Positions 45,646 through 57,203 of a DNA stretch of 64,000 nucleotides are shown here, one piece after another (within the stretch, counting starts at the first letter, position 1; every line of letters begins with the position of its first letter). Both the position numbers and the translations under genes were made by a program. The DNA lies in assembly GCA_037102815.1 (NCBI GenBank), contig BTPP01000007.1:2604001-2668000 (forward strand), read 5' to 3'. A model generated the notes under the pieces. It saw nothing but the letters and a program-made list of their open reading frames with translations. It had not been told where the DNA came from and did not search any database. Origin of the DNA: Neurospora intermedia (lineage: Eukaryota > Ascomycota > Sordariomycetes > Sordariales > Sordariaceae).

Positions 45646-47647
45646 GGGGAGTGGTGTCTAAGTTAAGGTGCGGGAGCGGAACGAAGATCAAAGACGAGTA
45701 TGAGTGAAACGGCTGGAAAGGAACACTGGGTCGGTGAAGCGTCTGGTTACCGCCGTAAAGTATGGTGATGAGTTGTCAAGAAGATGAAAGTTGTAAAATC
45801 TCGTCGAGTGGCTGGAGGACACAAACAACGTTTACTGGCAGCCATGGAGAACAGCGTCATCCATGGTCCAGTTAAACAATGATCAGCCTCTGCCACGATT
45901 TGCTGCCATGTTATGCCCGTTAGCAAAAGCCGTGACCAAGAGAGACGAACTTGGGGCCCCTGGCTTCTCCGCATCTCAGGCTGGGTGTGGGCAAGAAATT
46001 CCCCCCCTTATCCACTCGGTCCGCGATCGAACTTCCCCCGAAAGAGACCCACCTGGATAGTTGATGGAGTTCTCGAAGGCGTTGAATTGCCCCTTAGGCA
46101 CTAGCGCTTCCAATAGGCACCGCAAAGACCCCGCCCTTTTTGCGCGTCGGAACGCGGGGGAGAATCTGGGGAGAGCGGAGAGGTCCACTGTGAATATCTA
46201 TTTTTCTTCTCTTTTAGTGTGGTTGGGATGGCAATCTTGTCGGCTCCCAGTTCTCCCCCTTATCTCCAATTTTGCACTGCGAGTTCTCAGTCTCTTATGG
46301 ATACGACATGGTGACTTTCAGTGTCGAATTGGGGGCTGTCAACGCGGGACGTCATTGGACACTGAGAGTCCGTCGGGATTCGGGTTTATTTTCGAAGAGA
46401 CAGCACCTATCAGCTTCACATCTTTTGCTGGATGAAGAGGTACAGTATGCGGCTCGCTGAATGTGCCGAGGACCATCAGTTAACCCGGTGGAGCACATTG
46501 TATGCAACCGTTAAACCCGACCAACAATGGCACGCTAAAGCTGGACACGTTTGGAGAGGCCGGGGATAGGTTGGTGTGACAAATGTAACGTGAGCCTGGA
46601 TCCTTCCACACGCTGGCTGAGCCAACTAGAAGCCGTCGAGAAGTGTTGACGTCCCCAACCCGATCCTGGCCTCCATTTACCCCACGATACGGGCTGGCAC
46701 TAGAGGAAGACATGGGTCAAGCCAAGGCCAGAAGACCCATGAAGAATGACTTTCTTACACTACCCTCTGCGAAGGCGGAGTTGCTCAGGGACTCTCTAAC
46801 TTGAGCAGTCGAAGCCAAGCGGAGCCGGACTGCAAACGTAGCCGTAATAAGTAGTTAACGCCGATGGCCAGAACTGAGAGGCAACTGGATTGTCGCCATT
46901 CGTCGAAGCCATTATTAATGTGATACAGGTACGCCATAGTTAGACTGATTACGGAGCAGTCTAGACACCTGGTGACTGTGACCAATTTCTTAAGTGGGGG
47001 ATGACACGGTACGAACCCCCAAAAGCTTTTTCTTGGTTCGCTTGGATAGTCGACGATAGTCTAGGGGAGCCGCAAGGATCGTCATGTGCCGTACCTGCAA
47101 CTACACGTTCTCGTGCAGCACTCTCCCTTCTCTCGGAGGCGCCGCTCGGCAAAGCACCCAGATACTTGTTTGCCCAAGAACGAAGCTACCCCACCCGCCG
47201 CTCTCATCCGAGGCCCGCTATGTATGATACCCGGCATGCCGGCTTCGAGCGTGGGTTTGCGGGGAGCTAGGGCACGGAATTGGGGAAGAGGAGACGCCAG
47301 TTTCTTGACGGCAACAAGCTATCCTGCATAAAAAGGTCGACACTCTCCCCTGTCTTTCTCGGTTCTAGTTGTGTGTCCGCAGTAGCCATCCATGGATGGA
47401 TGTGAAGACGGTTTTGAGGGGGATGGCAATACTTAAGTATCGGAGGCTACACTGAACAGTTGTCGAACGATTATGATCTGGATTAAACCAACGAAACGGC
47501 ACGGCCATCTAGCACCGCGGCGCCAGCAAGACTGTTGAGTCCTGCATGGGCTTGGTTGCACGCCAACGATGTTAGGGAAGACCAACGCGACCATGACCAA
47601 AATGTTATGTATTGATGACGGTCAAAGCAAACAAGAACTCAGATACC
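45646..47647. other. Intergenic region, no gene seen
   Basis: 2.0 kb upstream of the Zn2Cys6 gene and downstream of the small membrane protein gene. Many stops occur in all frames, and the open frames present are short and overlapping. No tRNA, repeat or known regulatory word was noticed. Confidence 0.5.
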
Positions 47648-48108
47648 TTATGCTCTTGTGCTTGGGCTCTCCGGGTGGGGTGTCAATTCTGTGAGGGCTG
47701 TCTTGTCTTTGGGTTCTAAAGAAAGAGGCTTCTTGCCCTCAATAACTGGTGACACAAGAGCAGTTAGTGGGTGGCTTGAGGGGGGTCAAACTCGAGCATT
47801 CAGCACTTACGCCTTTGCCAGAGCTCATAAGAGCAGACAAGGATGATGGGTGTCCCAATCATGACGGTTGTCCAAGTTCTCTGGTAGGCCTTGTACTCGG
47901 GACTGTTCGGGTCAACCCGCTTAGGTTGCTCGCCTGTGGCCTTGAAGTTTCCAGACTTCCCAGCTGGTCTTTGGCCCGTAGCGTAGCTCTGTCTAGGGAT
48001 TCTTGGGGTTCCGAGCGCGAGTGAGGCATGGGCATTCCGTAATAGAAGGCGGCTGCGCTGGGCCAGCGAAGAGGACGTGAAGGCGTTCATTCTCGTCGAA
48101 AGGAACAT
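47648..48108 (-). CDS. Small single-span membrane protein, probably mitochondrial
   Basis: Exons 48108-47811 and 47745-47648 give 131 residues. The intron has a GTAAGT donor and a CTAAC branch site. The N-terminus (MFLSTRMNAFTSSSLAQRSRLLLRN) is rich in R, S, L and A without acids, followed by SYATGQRP, which looks like a mitochondrial presequence with a cleavage zone. One membrane span lies at about residues 75-93 (TWTTVMIGTPIILVCSYELW). The tail after it is hydrophilic (EGKKPLSLEPKDKTALTEL). I do not recognise the family. A small inner-membrane assembly factor or respiratory subunit would fit the build. Another in-frame ATG lies six codons in, at MNAF. Confidence 0.68.
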
Positions 48109-48578
48109 TGAGTCTTGTCGGGTCTCGATAGCTAGCAATGCTTATGTCTGCTTTTTTATCCTAGAGGAGGCAAGGGAAATGAGAGCCAGTCAGCCAATCA
48201 AGAAGATGAATCGCAGAAGTACCTAGCTGAACGAGACAATTGATACGCACCCTCAGGAACGAAGACGGTGTAAAAGTCTGGGGTAGTTCAAGGAACCCTT
48301 GTGTCTGCCCCGGATTCGTGATGGAGAAAGTCGAGTCAGGGCCTTGCAGTCCCATGATCCATCCAAAGTGGATGTCCATCGAACCTGTTTGTTCCCTTGG
48401 CGCACGGTCAGGTCGCCCCTTGATTTTACTAGCGTACCTATGTCGGTGCAATTCATTCCGAGTGTGACCCTAACCCTGACATCATAGTCCAGCAGCACTT
48501 GTCCCCGCTGAGATAGAACTCAGCACTGCCCTGCCTTTGAGGGATTAAATGCTCAACACTCGAACACCCAAACCATAT
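48109..48578. other. Intergenic, no gene seen
   Basis: The leader of the small membrane protein gene and the 5' flank of tRNA-Tyr. It contains a short CCCTAACCCT word near 48469 that recalls telomere repeats but is only two units long. Confidence 0.4.
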
Positions 48579-48666
48579 CCCCTTGTGGTGTAGTTGGCTA
48601 TCACGTTCGGCTGTAATTGTATGATTGTATACCGAAAGGTCACCGGCTCGATTCCGGTCGAGGGGA
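48579..48666 (+). tRNA. tRNA-Tyr(GTA), with intron
   Basis: The acceptor stem CCCCTTG pairs with CGAGGGG. It gives the C1-G72 pair and A73 that mark eukaryotic tyrosine tRNAs. The anticodon stem TTCGG/CCGAA encloses CT-GTA-A, and a 14-base intron lies at 48617-48630. The T-loop reads CTCGATT, with C instead of T at position 54, which is unusual. Confidence 0.85.
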
Positions 48667-49028
48667 AATATTTTTTTGTGCCTCTTCTTTCTCTTCCTTT
48701 GTTCATCCTGCTTCCTCCTATGTCCTCCTTTTTCTTTTTTTCACTAACTTAGCATTGCCCTTTAACCCCGTATTATGAAGCACTTTTTTGAACAATGGGC
48801 GACTTTGTGAACAACACACACAAAGAAGACGACTCTTGTTGGCGAGCCATTGTTCATCTTGACTCTCCTGTCCTACAGACATGGAATCTATAAATCCCGA
48901 TGTCATGTCTCTCAATTTGACTTCCCGCCTTGTTTGACATCAAACGCCATCATCTCGCACACCCAGCCGCCTCAATACCATCATACGCGAGGCCGTGATC
49001 CTTTGTCCAATTCTTCTGCACTAACAAG

Positions 49029-49517
49029 ATGCCCTACTCAGTCAAAAACGGCCACAGAGCGGCGGCGACATATACCTCCGCAACGCAACCCCAAATCGAA
49101 ACCAGCAGATTCCCTCGTCAAGGTGCGTCTCACCGCAAGGTTGTCAACATAGGCGATGTTCTTGATGACCGTTATAGAGTTCTACACATGATCACCCACA
49201 ACAGCAATTCAGTCTCCTACCTCTGCCGTGACTTGGAAGACGACAAGTGGCGCCGCGTGACCGTTGCCCGCTCGCATCAATTCAGCACCGCCATGGACGA
49301 GTTTGAAAAGGGAGCGGAAGCGAGGCGTCGGCTTGGCGAGAAAGAAGCAGAGCGCCAGGGCTTCTGTCTCAAAGTCTTCTCCGTTGCCGGGCCCAACGGT
49401 GTCTACATAAGTCTCGTTTACCCTCTGAACAGTCACGAGGTGGATTTGCGGTTTTGTGCACCTTACGACGAGGCGTATTTTATGAATCAGCTTATGCAGT
49501 GGGAGAGCCTGGAGTAG
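49029..49517 (+). CDS. Truncated protein-kinase-like protein
   Basis: An open frame of 162 residues begins with a disordered stretch and then resembles the N-lobe of SRPK-type kinases: IGDVLDDRYRVLHMITH, then SVSYLCRDLEDDKWRRVTVA. The glycine loop (GxGxxG) is replaced by HNSNSV, and the ATP-binding lysine of the VAIK motif is not in place. The frame ends before any catalytic loop or DFG motif. Downstream codons in another frame (WTGLRVLISDVIRSVHAI) look like the next kinase helix, so an intron or frame change near 49510-49580 is possible. It is either a decayed kinase gene, common in this kinase family in fungi, or a short pseudokinase. Confidence 0.5.
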   Translation: MPYSVKNGHRAAATYTSATQPQIETSRFPRQGASHRKVVNIGDVLDDRYRVLHMITHNSNSVSYLCRDLEDDKWRRVTVARSHQFSTAMDEFEKGAEARRRLGEKEAERQGFCLKVFSVAGPNGVYISLVYPLNSHEVDLRFCAPYDEAYFMNQLMQWESLE

Positions 49518-49883
49518 ATTTCGTGGACGGGGCTGAGAGTGCTCATATCAGACGTTATAAGGTCTGTTCATGCCATTAGTGAGTTAACATTCTTCCTTGT
49601 TTAGAACGCCCAGTAGCGGTTAGCAGTCCGTACGTCTTTGGTAATGATGTTTGATAATATATCGATTTCATGAACTTCGTTTCGGTCCCCTTTTGACTTG
49701 CTATTGCAAGTACTATGCTCAAAACGTTTCCCTTTCTGAAAGTCCTATGTCTGAGTATCTCCTCGTATTTCCTTCTCTGAATTTTCATTTCATGTCAATA
49801 TGGCCCGTCATCTTCCTTCCCTCGGACACCCAGTCACCAGTTCCGAATGCGTTTCCGAAGCCCAGGATTTCATGCCCTGACTT

Positions 49884-51028
49884 TTAAGACTTCCCACAAC
49901 CTCCATACCTCAATCCCTCACCACTCCGCGGCACCACCACATCCTCCAAGTGTCTCTCCCTTGCCTTGAATTGTAGACCCTTCAACAATCCATAGACAAC
50001 CTTAAGCGTCGGCGCCTCCACTCCAACCCTCTCCGCCTCCCTGAGCGGTTCGCCCACGAGGTTCTCAAACTCGATAAACTTGCCCTTCTCCACATCCTGC
50101 AGCATGCTCGGTTTGAAGAACTTATCATACATGTCCGCCGTGATCATCGTCTCGATCAGCTTCTCATCAAGCTCCACGCCGGCCGCCGCTTTCGCCGTCG
50201 CTCGAATCTCCTGCATCAACGGCCGGATCAAGTCATCGATGATGTGCTCGGTGAAGCGCATGCGTGACGTGTCTATGCCCAAAATCGCGGCCACGCCATT
50301 GTATGAGGCGTTGTACAGCAGCTTGCGCCAGCGGGAGTAAGCCACGTCCGGCTCGTAGGTGCAGTCAACCTCGGGGCCGCAGGCGGTGTAGGCGTCGACG
50401 AGACGGCGGGCGGCGGCAATGGCCCTGGATTTTTGGCTGTATGAGGCTGCGATCGGGTTGTCGAAGACGCCGATGAAGGTGCGTTCGTGGTTGTGGTGGT
50501 TGATGGTGCCTGGGGGCGACTCGATGGCGCCGGTAAAGGTAATACCGGAAAGGATAGGGTTGGCGGGGAAGGCGGAGAAAAAGGGACGCTCGATGTTGAG
50601 ACCGTTTTGGATGAGGACGATGGCAGTGTGGCCGGGCGTAATGGCAGGCGCGATGATTTCAGTGGTCTGAGGCGGGATGTCGGGTATGTTCTTGGTGGTG
50701 ACAATGACGTAGTCGTAGGGAGCTCTCCATGACTCCTCGCTGACAGATGGGATACTATCAAGAACTGCACGAATGTGAGCTTACAGTGCTTGAAGAGAAT
50801 TTGATGGGTCCAGAACTGACTTGAAGTTGGGCGCCAGTCCTTGACTTCACCGTGGTCGACCGAGTGAATGGTAAAACCATTCTCGAAAACAGTCTCAAAG
50901 TTGGACCGCAGAACCGCGGCTACCTCGGCTTTGCCTCCTTTCTCGAGGGCGTAGGCAACCATGGTACCAATGCCTCCCGAGCCCACGAGGAGCACTTGCA
51001 GCTTCTTGTTTGCGTCAACGGAGCCCAT
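49884..51028 (-). CDS. Ketopantoate reductase (ApbA/PanE) family protein
   Basis: Exons 51028-50821 and 50764-49884 give 362 residues. The N-terminal Rossmann domain has the NADPH loop VLLVGSGGIGTMVAYAL (about residues 11-27). It is followed by YDYVIVTTKNIPDI and VLIQNGLNIERPF, and SGITFTGA. The C-terminal all-helical ApbA_C domain has RWRKLLYNASYNGVAAILG, with the lysine and asparagine that in PanE bind substrate. Members reduce 2-dehydropantoate or related keto acids. Fungi have several paralogues, so the true substrate is open. There is no targeting signal. The first ATG is followed by GSVDANKK and sits just before the fold, so it is the natural start. Confidence 0.88.
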
Positions 51029-52772
51029 ATTTTGGTGTGTGTGTGTGCTCTTTCCGTGCTTGACTTGGGTCATATGGGTTTGCGTTTCTTTCACTTTTTT
51101 TTGGATGCTGAGCATCAGAGAAAAGGATACCTGATTTTGCGAAGAAATCAAGAACCTTGGTCGTCTTGAAATACTTTCGAGGAGGAGTTCAAAATGCTGT
51201 GCCAAAGGTTCGTGCTCAACGGTCAGCGATCTACCGGTGTCAGGTCACGACTTACCTCTACACATCGATGCTTCGACAGTTGGAGGGGGTTTTGATCTGA
51301 TGTTTGGTCACCGCCTCTGCGATATCGCTTGACGATAGCAGTTCCGGGAAAGAGTGCTTCGCAAGTGTCCTGGTAAGACGGCAGTCCCACCAAGCTAGAT
51401 AACCCATGATATAGCAGGCTCATCCGATCAGCCCAACCGCTCACTGTTTGTCGTTGGAACCAAATTGGCTCACTCATTGCTTTCAGGCGCGCGGCGGGAT
51501 GATACTGGTCATGTGGGGGTCAATAGATGTGGTTGGAGTCTCCGAACACAGAAAATGGAGGCTCAAAAACGGGCGTTTGCAGAAATCAATGGGCGTTAGC
51601 GATAAGAATGGGTAGTCCCTGACAATGCTACACAGCCAGATGTCAACATCGGTTGTTGGCTTTGGAATATTACTGTAGAATGATACATCATTATTTGCTC
51701 TGTCCAGAAGAAAGATTCAGTTCTTTGCGCTTGTCCCCCTACCGGCAAGTAACAAAGGGAAAGTGTCTGCAGGCCGTAACATGGAAGGGAAACGTCGGTC
51801 AAGATATGACGGACAGGCGCAAACTATCTCGAGAATCTGCTACCAACATCGTTCGATCCTAAAACTTCATGCTTGTCTCGACAGGTACAATTTATGGTTG
51901 GCATCATCACCGCTGGAGTATCATAGAGTCCCGAACTTAAGATACGATGTGAATCATGTGTTGGACGACGTGCTCTTTGTATGACCAGAGAAATTGATGA
52001 GACAGTTTGACTCTCACACTTAAAATGTTGACACTTCTTTATCGGCTGTTTCACGTACAGTCATTCCCTCAATCAACCAAGAAGCCGGATGAGATGGCGT
52101 TCTCATGACGATGTAAAGCGGTTTGCGATTTGCAGCAAGGGGCTGTTTGACCCTTCCTTGAACGTTTTTGAGACGATGGAAGCCAGTGTGGGCCTGGGGA
52201 GATTGGTGGAAGAAGAGATGGAAAGAAGAAGAGGGGGTTGGGAATCTGCAGAGTTTGTTGGAGACATTGGGGTTGACGAAGAAGCCACTGGAGAGAGGGC
52301 AGAGGAACAGTGGGGGATAAGTGGAAGGCATGATGAATGGTGAGCAGGAGATAGGCGATGGCGATCTAGACTAGTAAGTTCGGTGGAAGTGATGTCTTTG
52401 AACGAAGGGTGGGAATTGAGGAATGACGGATACGGGTGAGATACTGATTCGGTCATGGAAGCTACTCTCTAGCTGTTCACAAGGCTCTCATCTTCTTCAC
52501 TGCCGTTCTGTATTTGCATCTTCGGAAGGAGTCATTCCTATGCCCAAGACAACATTCAAATCGCGCCTACCCCAAATTTTTGGGGAAAAAAAAAAAAAAA
52601 AAAAAAAGGTTCGCCTCGACCGTTCCACACCCACTGCCCTTATTCGAAAAGGAAAACAGAAAGATAGAAACAGTAAAAAAAAAAAATTAGAGGGTAAAAA
52701 CAGAGTTTGTGCACACCTCAGGCGACGAAGAAATAACGAAAAAAAGAAAGGCGTTGTAAACGCCGGGAATTG
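51029..52772. other. Intergenic region, no gene seen
   Basis: 1.7 kb from the ketopantoate-reductase-family start to tRNA-Lys. Opposed open frames at 52089-52456 (up to 116 codons) have no recognisable domain. A22 lies at 52586-52607, next to a CCCAAATTTTTGGG near-palindrome. Confidence 0.45.
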
Positions 52773-52845
52773 AGCCCGACGTGGGGGTCGAACCCACAAC
52801 CTTGAGATTAAGAGTCTCACGCTCTACCGATTGAGCTAGCCGGGC
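52773..52845 (-). tRNA. tRNA-Lys(CTT)
   Basis: On the minus strand the acceptor GCCCGGC pairs with GTCGGGC. The D-arm is AGCTCAATCGGTAGAGC, the anticodon arm TGAGA-CTCTTAA-TCTCA, and the T-arm GTGGGTTCGACCCCCAC. There is no intron. It reads AAG, the favoured lysine codon in these fungi. Confidence 0.94.
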
Positions 52846-53074
52846 AGCTGAAAGAGCTGCCATGATTGGTTGGAAGTTCAGATTGGAGCTAGAACATATA
52901 TAGTCAATCTACTACCATGCAGCATCTAGCCTACGCTCTTGATTCTGACATCGCAAGTCCCAATGCCACCCCGTCCGTCACTCTCACTTCAGTTCCCGCG
53001 TGAATGGCAACCAGCCATAGAACAAAGAAGATACTGGCCAAACTGTGAGCCCCCGGTGGTCTGAGTCCTCCAAA

Positions 53075-55451
53075 CTAAAACAAAAACTCTACCTCCTCCC
53101 ACTGCACATACTCATCAAACAGCGCCGTTCCCTCCGTGCTTTTTATCAGATGCTCTCTTTCCTTCTCCCTCGTTAGTCCAGTTCCCTCCCATCCTCCCGC
53201 TCGTATGCGTCTTCCATACAACCTGGCAAGGTGATAATGCGCACACCTACCCACCACTTTGGCAGTCTTGGTCACCATCGATGACGACGACGACGACGAC
53301 GAGTCATTCCTAAGTAACATCTTGAGGGAAACGCTGGGGAATGGGATTTCGCTGCTGCTGCCGCTGGTGCTTTGGGTTTGTACATTTGGATGAGGAGGAC
53401 GAGAATGAGGAGGAGGCTGTAGTGAAGAGGTGTTAATGCTACTACTGCTAGCAGACAACAAAGTCTCGGTCGTAGTGATGACTGATGAAAGGTATGACTC
53501 GGCTTGTGCGTCTTTGCCGTTGGAGAGCAGCCAGATGGCGGATTTTAGGTGGGACGTGGCTTCTTGAAGGAGCTTTTTGGCAAGGTCTTGTTCCTGTCGG
53601 TACTCTTCTTGATCTTGCAACGGTGATACTGGTGGTGGTGGGTGATGGTTGTTTGTTGATGGGCAAGCCGAGGGGTTTGGGTTGGGGCTGAAGACTCCTT
53701 GTTCTGGAACTTCGACAACCGGTCTTCCGACGTTGGCGTTGGCGGCCACTGATACCGGTGGCGATGGCGACGATGATGCTGGAAACGGGATATGATGACC
53801 CAGGATGGGTCGACCGTCCATCGTATCCCTGAGAAGCAAAAACGACTCTAGGGACACCGGTGACACACCCAAGTCTTTGATTGTCTGCTCCAGCACCGTG
53901 TTTAGAAACCGCTCGGCGGATTCTTTGAAGTCGTGGCTGCTGCTGTCCAACATGAGCCGCCTCGATGCGGATGTAGATGTGTCTGAATGGTGCTGGTGAT
54001 CGACCGGCTGACTATTGCTGCTGCTGTTCACGTTCAGGTATGTTGGGTGTGACAGGGACAGGTAATAGTCGGCATCATACCCGGCAGCTGACACGAAACC
54101 CTCCTGTTCGGCGGCGGCGGCGGCGGCTCGACCACCGCCATTGGCGACACCACTGCAGCTACTGCGTCGGCAAGCTATTCCCATCATTTCTTTGGGCCGA
54201 CCACCATCAGCAAGTCCATCGGGCAATACCGGCAGAGGATGTGGTGCCGAGCAAGCATTATGTGTCTCGTCAAGCAGTACCCTAGCAATCGAGACCAGCG
54301 GATACGCTACTGGCAGTTGAGCCACGTCCGTACACAACCCAAAGGCGTAGACGAAGTTAATAATGTAGTAGAATTTGGCCCCGATCACGCTCTGGACCAT
54401 GGGCTCGAGCATAGCGAACGATCTGTTGATGGTGCGGAAACGACGGACAATATCCCGGGCGGCTATGCTGACGTTGGCGCCACCACCGGAATCAGAGGAC
54501 AGCTGCACCAAGATGTCACGGTAAAAGGCGGTTTTGTAGCGGATCGTCATCAACCACTCTAACGCGTGCGAGTAACCTAGCCAGTATTGTGTTGTGCCCC
54601 AGGTCTTGTCGTTGTCTTCGTAGAGGAGGGTCTTGTAGATGCGAGTCAGAAACCTTTGGAAGGAATGGATGGCTACGGAGTGTCCAACAGGAGGCAGAGT
54701 TGCGGAGTGACCGAAGGTGGCTGGCGATCGAAGGGCTTGCGTGGGAGAATGAGGCTGTGTATATGCGGGATATGGTGTTGAGTTAGTAGTTCGGGGATCC
54801 ATCCCGGCCATGATGGGGGCGGATGACGCGGTCATTGGTCTTGTGAATGGCGGCACATTGTGGGTGTAGTGATCCGATCCGGCTGATGAAGAGAGGGATG
54901 GAGTGCTGGCCGATGGTCCATGTCGGTGATGTCGATGGTGTCCTGAAATAGGAGAGGGAGTTCGGCAAGTTATTTCACGTGCTACTGCCGGGCTATGGGG
55001 CCGGTCGGCCTCGAGCAGCCGGGCGATGTCTAGCCCTTTCCGTTTAACGTAGCTATTGACTCGGTCCCAGTCGATCTCGCGACCTCGTATTCTATAAGTG
55101 GTTGGCTTCCCGAGCTTCTCCCTCTCCCGTCTCAACCGGAAGAGCTCTACCACTTCCGACTCCTTGAAGTTCTTGTCCAGTCCCCAGGCCTTGATCCGAG
55201 TTTTATACATCCGTTGTCTGTGGGATGCGTCAGTCCAAAGGATCCAATATACTTCGAGCGAGCGCGGTAGCTGATATGTTCTCTTACGTCGCCCTGAATC
55301 CACAATGCTCTTCCATGATCCTCATGACTTCCTTTAACGACAGGTTTTGGCTCTGGTAAAGCTCCTGGATTCTCCCTCGATACCCCTCCCACTCGTCACC
55401 ACCTGCCCACCCTGGGGGTTGCTGTTGTTGATCGTGTCTCACGCCTTCCAT
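53075..55451 (-). CDS. Clr5-domain protein
   Basis: Exons 55451-55288 and 55217-53075 give 768 residues. The start is the first true ATG (MEGVRHDQ). Residues about 18-75 form the Clr5 domain: EWEGYRGRIQELYQSQNLSLKEVMRIME, then GFRATQRMYKTRIKAWGLDKN, split by the intron as is common for this domain. It is named after a fission yeast silencing factor and is a short helix-turn-helix-like module frequent in ascomycetes. The rest has low-complexity S/P/H regions. Two conserved-looking helical parts lie around WGTTQYWLGYSHALEWLMTIRYKTAF and AESYLSSVITTTETL. A role in DNA binding or gene silencing is only inferred from the domain. The last codons contain a GTAGAG word that could be a donor, so a small extra exon cannot be excluded. 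Confidence 0.8.
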
Positions 55452-57203
55452 GGTGTCCGTGGCATATTCTTTTCCTGTTTCCTCGACGAACGTGGGAGTC
55501 AAGTCCTTCGTCTCGAAGATACACTAAATAGACAATTATTCGCAACAGCTTGGATGCATTGCCCCGAAATGCGCCAGCAGTAAAAGGTCCAGCCCAGTCG
55601 ATGTCTGATTTGTATCAGCCTTGAGTGAACCCAGGAGTTGTCGTTTCGATGCTGGCTAAATGAAAGCGAGTTTTTGATCTGTTTGCTTCGAGCATATATT
55701 ATGGGTGTCAAGAGGACAAACACAATACTTGGAATTAGCTCCCCAAGCCTGCCCGCACAAGCGATGTGGGAAACCCACTGGTGCCGACCGGGACTCGCCA
55801 TGAGACACTACCTGATGTTCCAAGATGACTAATTCAATGTGTGGCACTTTTGAAGCAAGAAAAAACGGAGGCCCTTTATGTCCATGACACGTGGTACCAG
55901 GGCACACAGTCTGGGGAACTGGAGTAAAGGTCGTTGTTGTTGAATGGGCACCACGGCGCATATCTGCCACACAATCCGAGAGGCGGTTCGACAGATCATG
56001 ATTGATAACCATCGTCAACGGTCAGCGAGATACTATTTGCTAAGTTGGGTGGGGAGATCACCAAAGGGGAAGTCTCTAACCACGGCAAAAGGGCACGGCA
56101 TTGGTCCAAACAAAGCCGGGTTACACGTTGGACCAACTCCATATCAGAAGTCCCTCGCATCAGCCCGCGCCGTCATCAACGAGACCTTTTTCTTAAAGAG
56201 TATTGTGCAGCTGCCATCACTTCGTCATGCAGAAGGACCGCACTGTTAGTTGATCCCTAGCGAGTCCAAGTTTGCCGCCGTGGATTTCAATCGGTGTGTG
56301 TGGTTAATAGCCTTTGATGTGTCTCTTGCTGGACCGACACCGGCGTAACCCCCATTACTGTATGTTAGCAGGTTTAAATTTGATTTGGAATCATGTCCAT
56401 TTATGTCGCGTTGTGTTCATCCACTCATACGGCCATGCGTTGTACTCGCTTGTTGTAACTGTCAGAAAGATGTTTTAAATAATTGTGGTAGTCTGGATAA
56501 AGTTGCGTTGCTTACCATGCAGGTAATGAATGGTACAGAGATTGCCAAGGTAGATCGATCCACATGGACCATAACCCATCTTTGTGCCACAAAATTTCCA
56601 AATTGTACCTCCGTTAGGAGGCTGCAAGTCTGAGTGAAGCTGGCGGATGCTTGAGAGTGAGTCGTCTCGCATGAGCTTTCTGTCCCGTGGGAAGAACCAG
56701 ATATGATAGCGGCCCCGCACTGGGTGCTTGGAGTGGATGCGGAGGCCCGAGGAGGCAGAACTCCAGGATATCGGAATGAGGTCGCCTGACAGGGTAATGT
56801 CAGCTGCGAATCTCAGCCTGGGACATACAAGGAAGACCGAAATGGAAAGATCTGCCTAGTGGCGGAAGGCGACGATACAACGAAGCAACCTCGACTTACA
56901 AGGGACTGGCAACCGCTAGTAGCTCACCGCAGGGCTCGAGGGCAGGCAAGAGACAACTATCGCAAGCCAGACTAGACAATAGTAGCGGGCTCAAGCTTTG
57001 GGTAGGACATGACGGTACTGACTAATTCAAGTGAATATGGGTATCGGATAAATGTCTGATAAGCCATGCACGACGGCTCAACCCAAGAGAACCAACATCT
57101 ACGCTTGATCAAGATCTCTGGAAGGAAGGACTGCATCGTGCCACTAGAAACGGCTTTGTGTACGACCTCATCAAACCGCAAGCCCTGCGAAGCGTTGGGC
57201 CAA
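55452..57203. other. Intergenic region, no gene seen
   Basis: 1.75 kb between the Clr5-domain gene start and the stop of the coiled-coil gene. There are only short open frames. A pair of GATA words (GGATAA and TGATAA) lies near 57046-57060, after the coiled-coil gene. Confidence 0.45.

Noticed and set aside
48460-48482. Telomere-like CCCTAACCCT
   Set aside because: Only two units in unique DNA, which is consistent with chance.
52089-52456. Opposed open frames of 84 and 116 codons
   Set aside because: Both are low in complexity and neither has splice partners or a domain.
53143-53151. ATCTGATAA word on the minus strand
   Set aside because: It lies inside the coding exon of the Clr5-domain gene and is about what chance predicts for the window.
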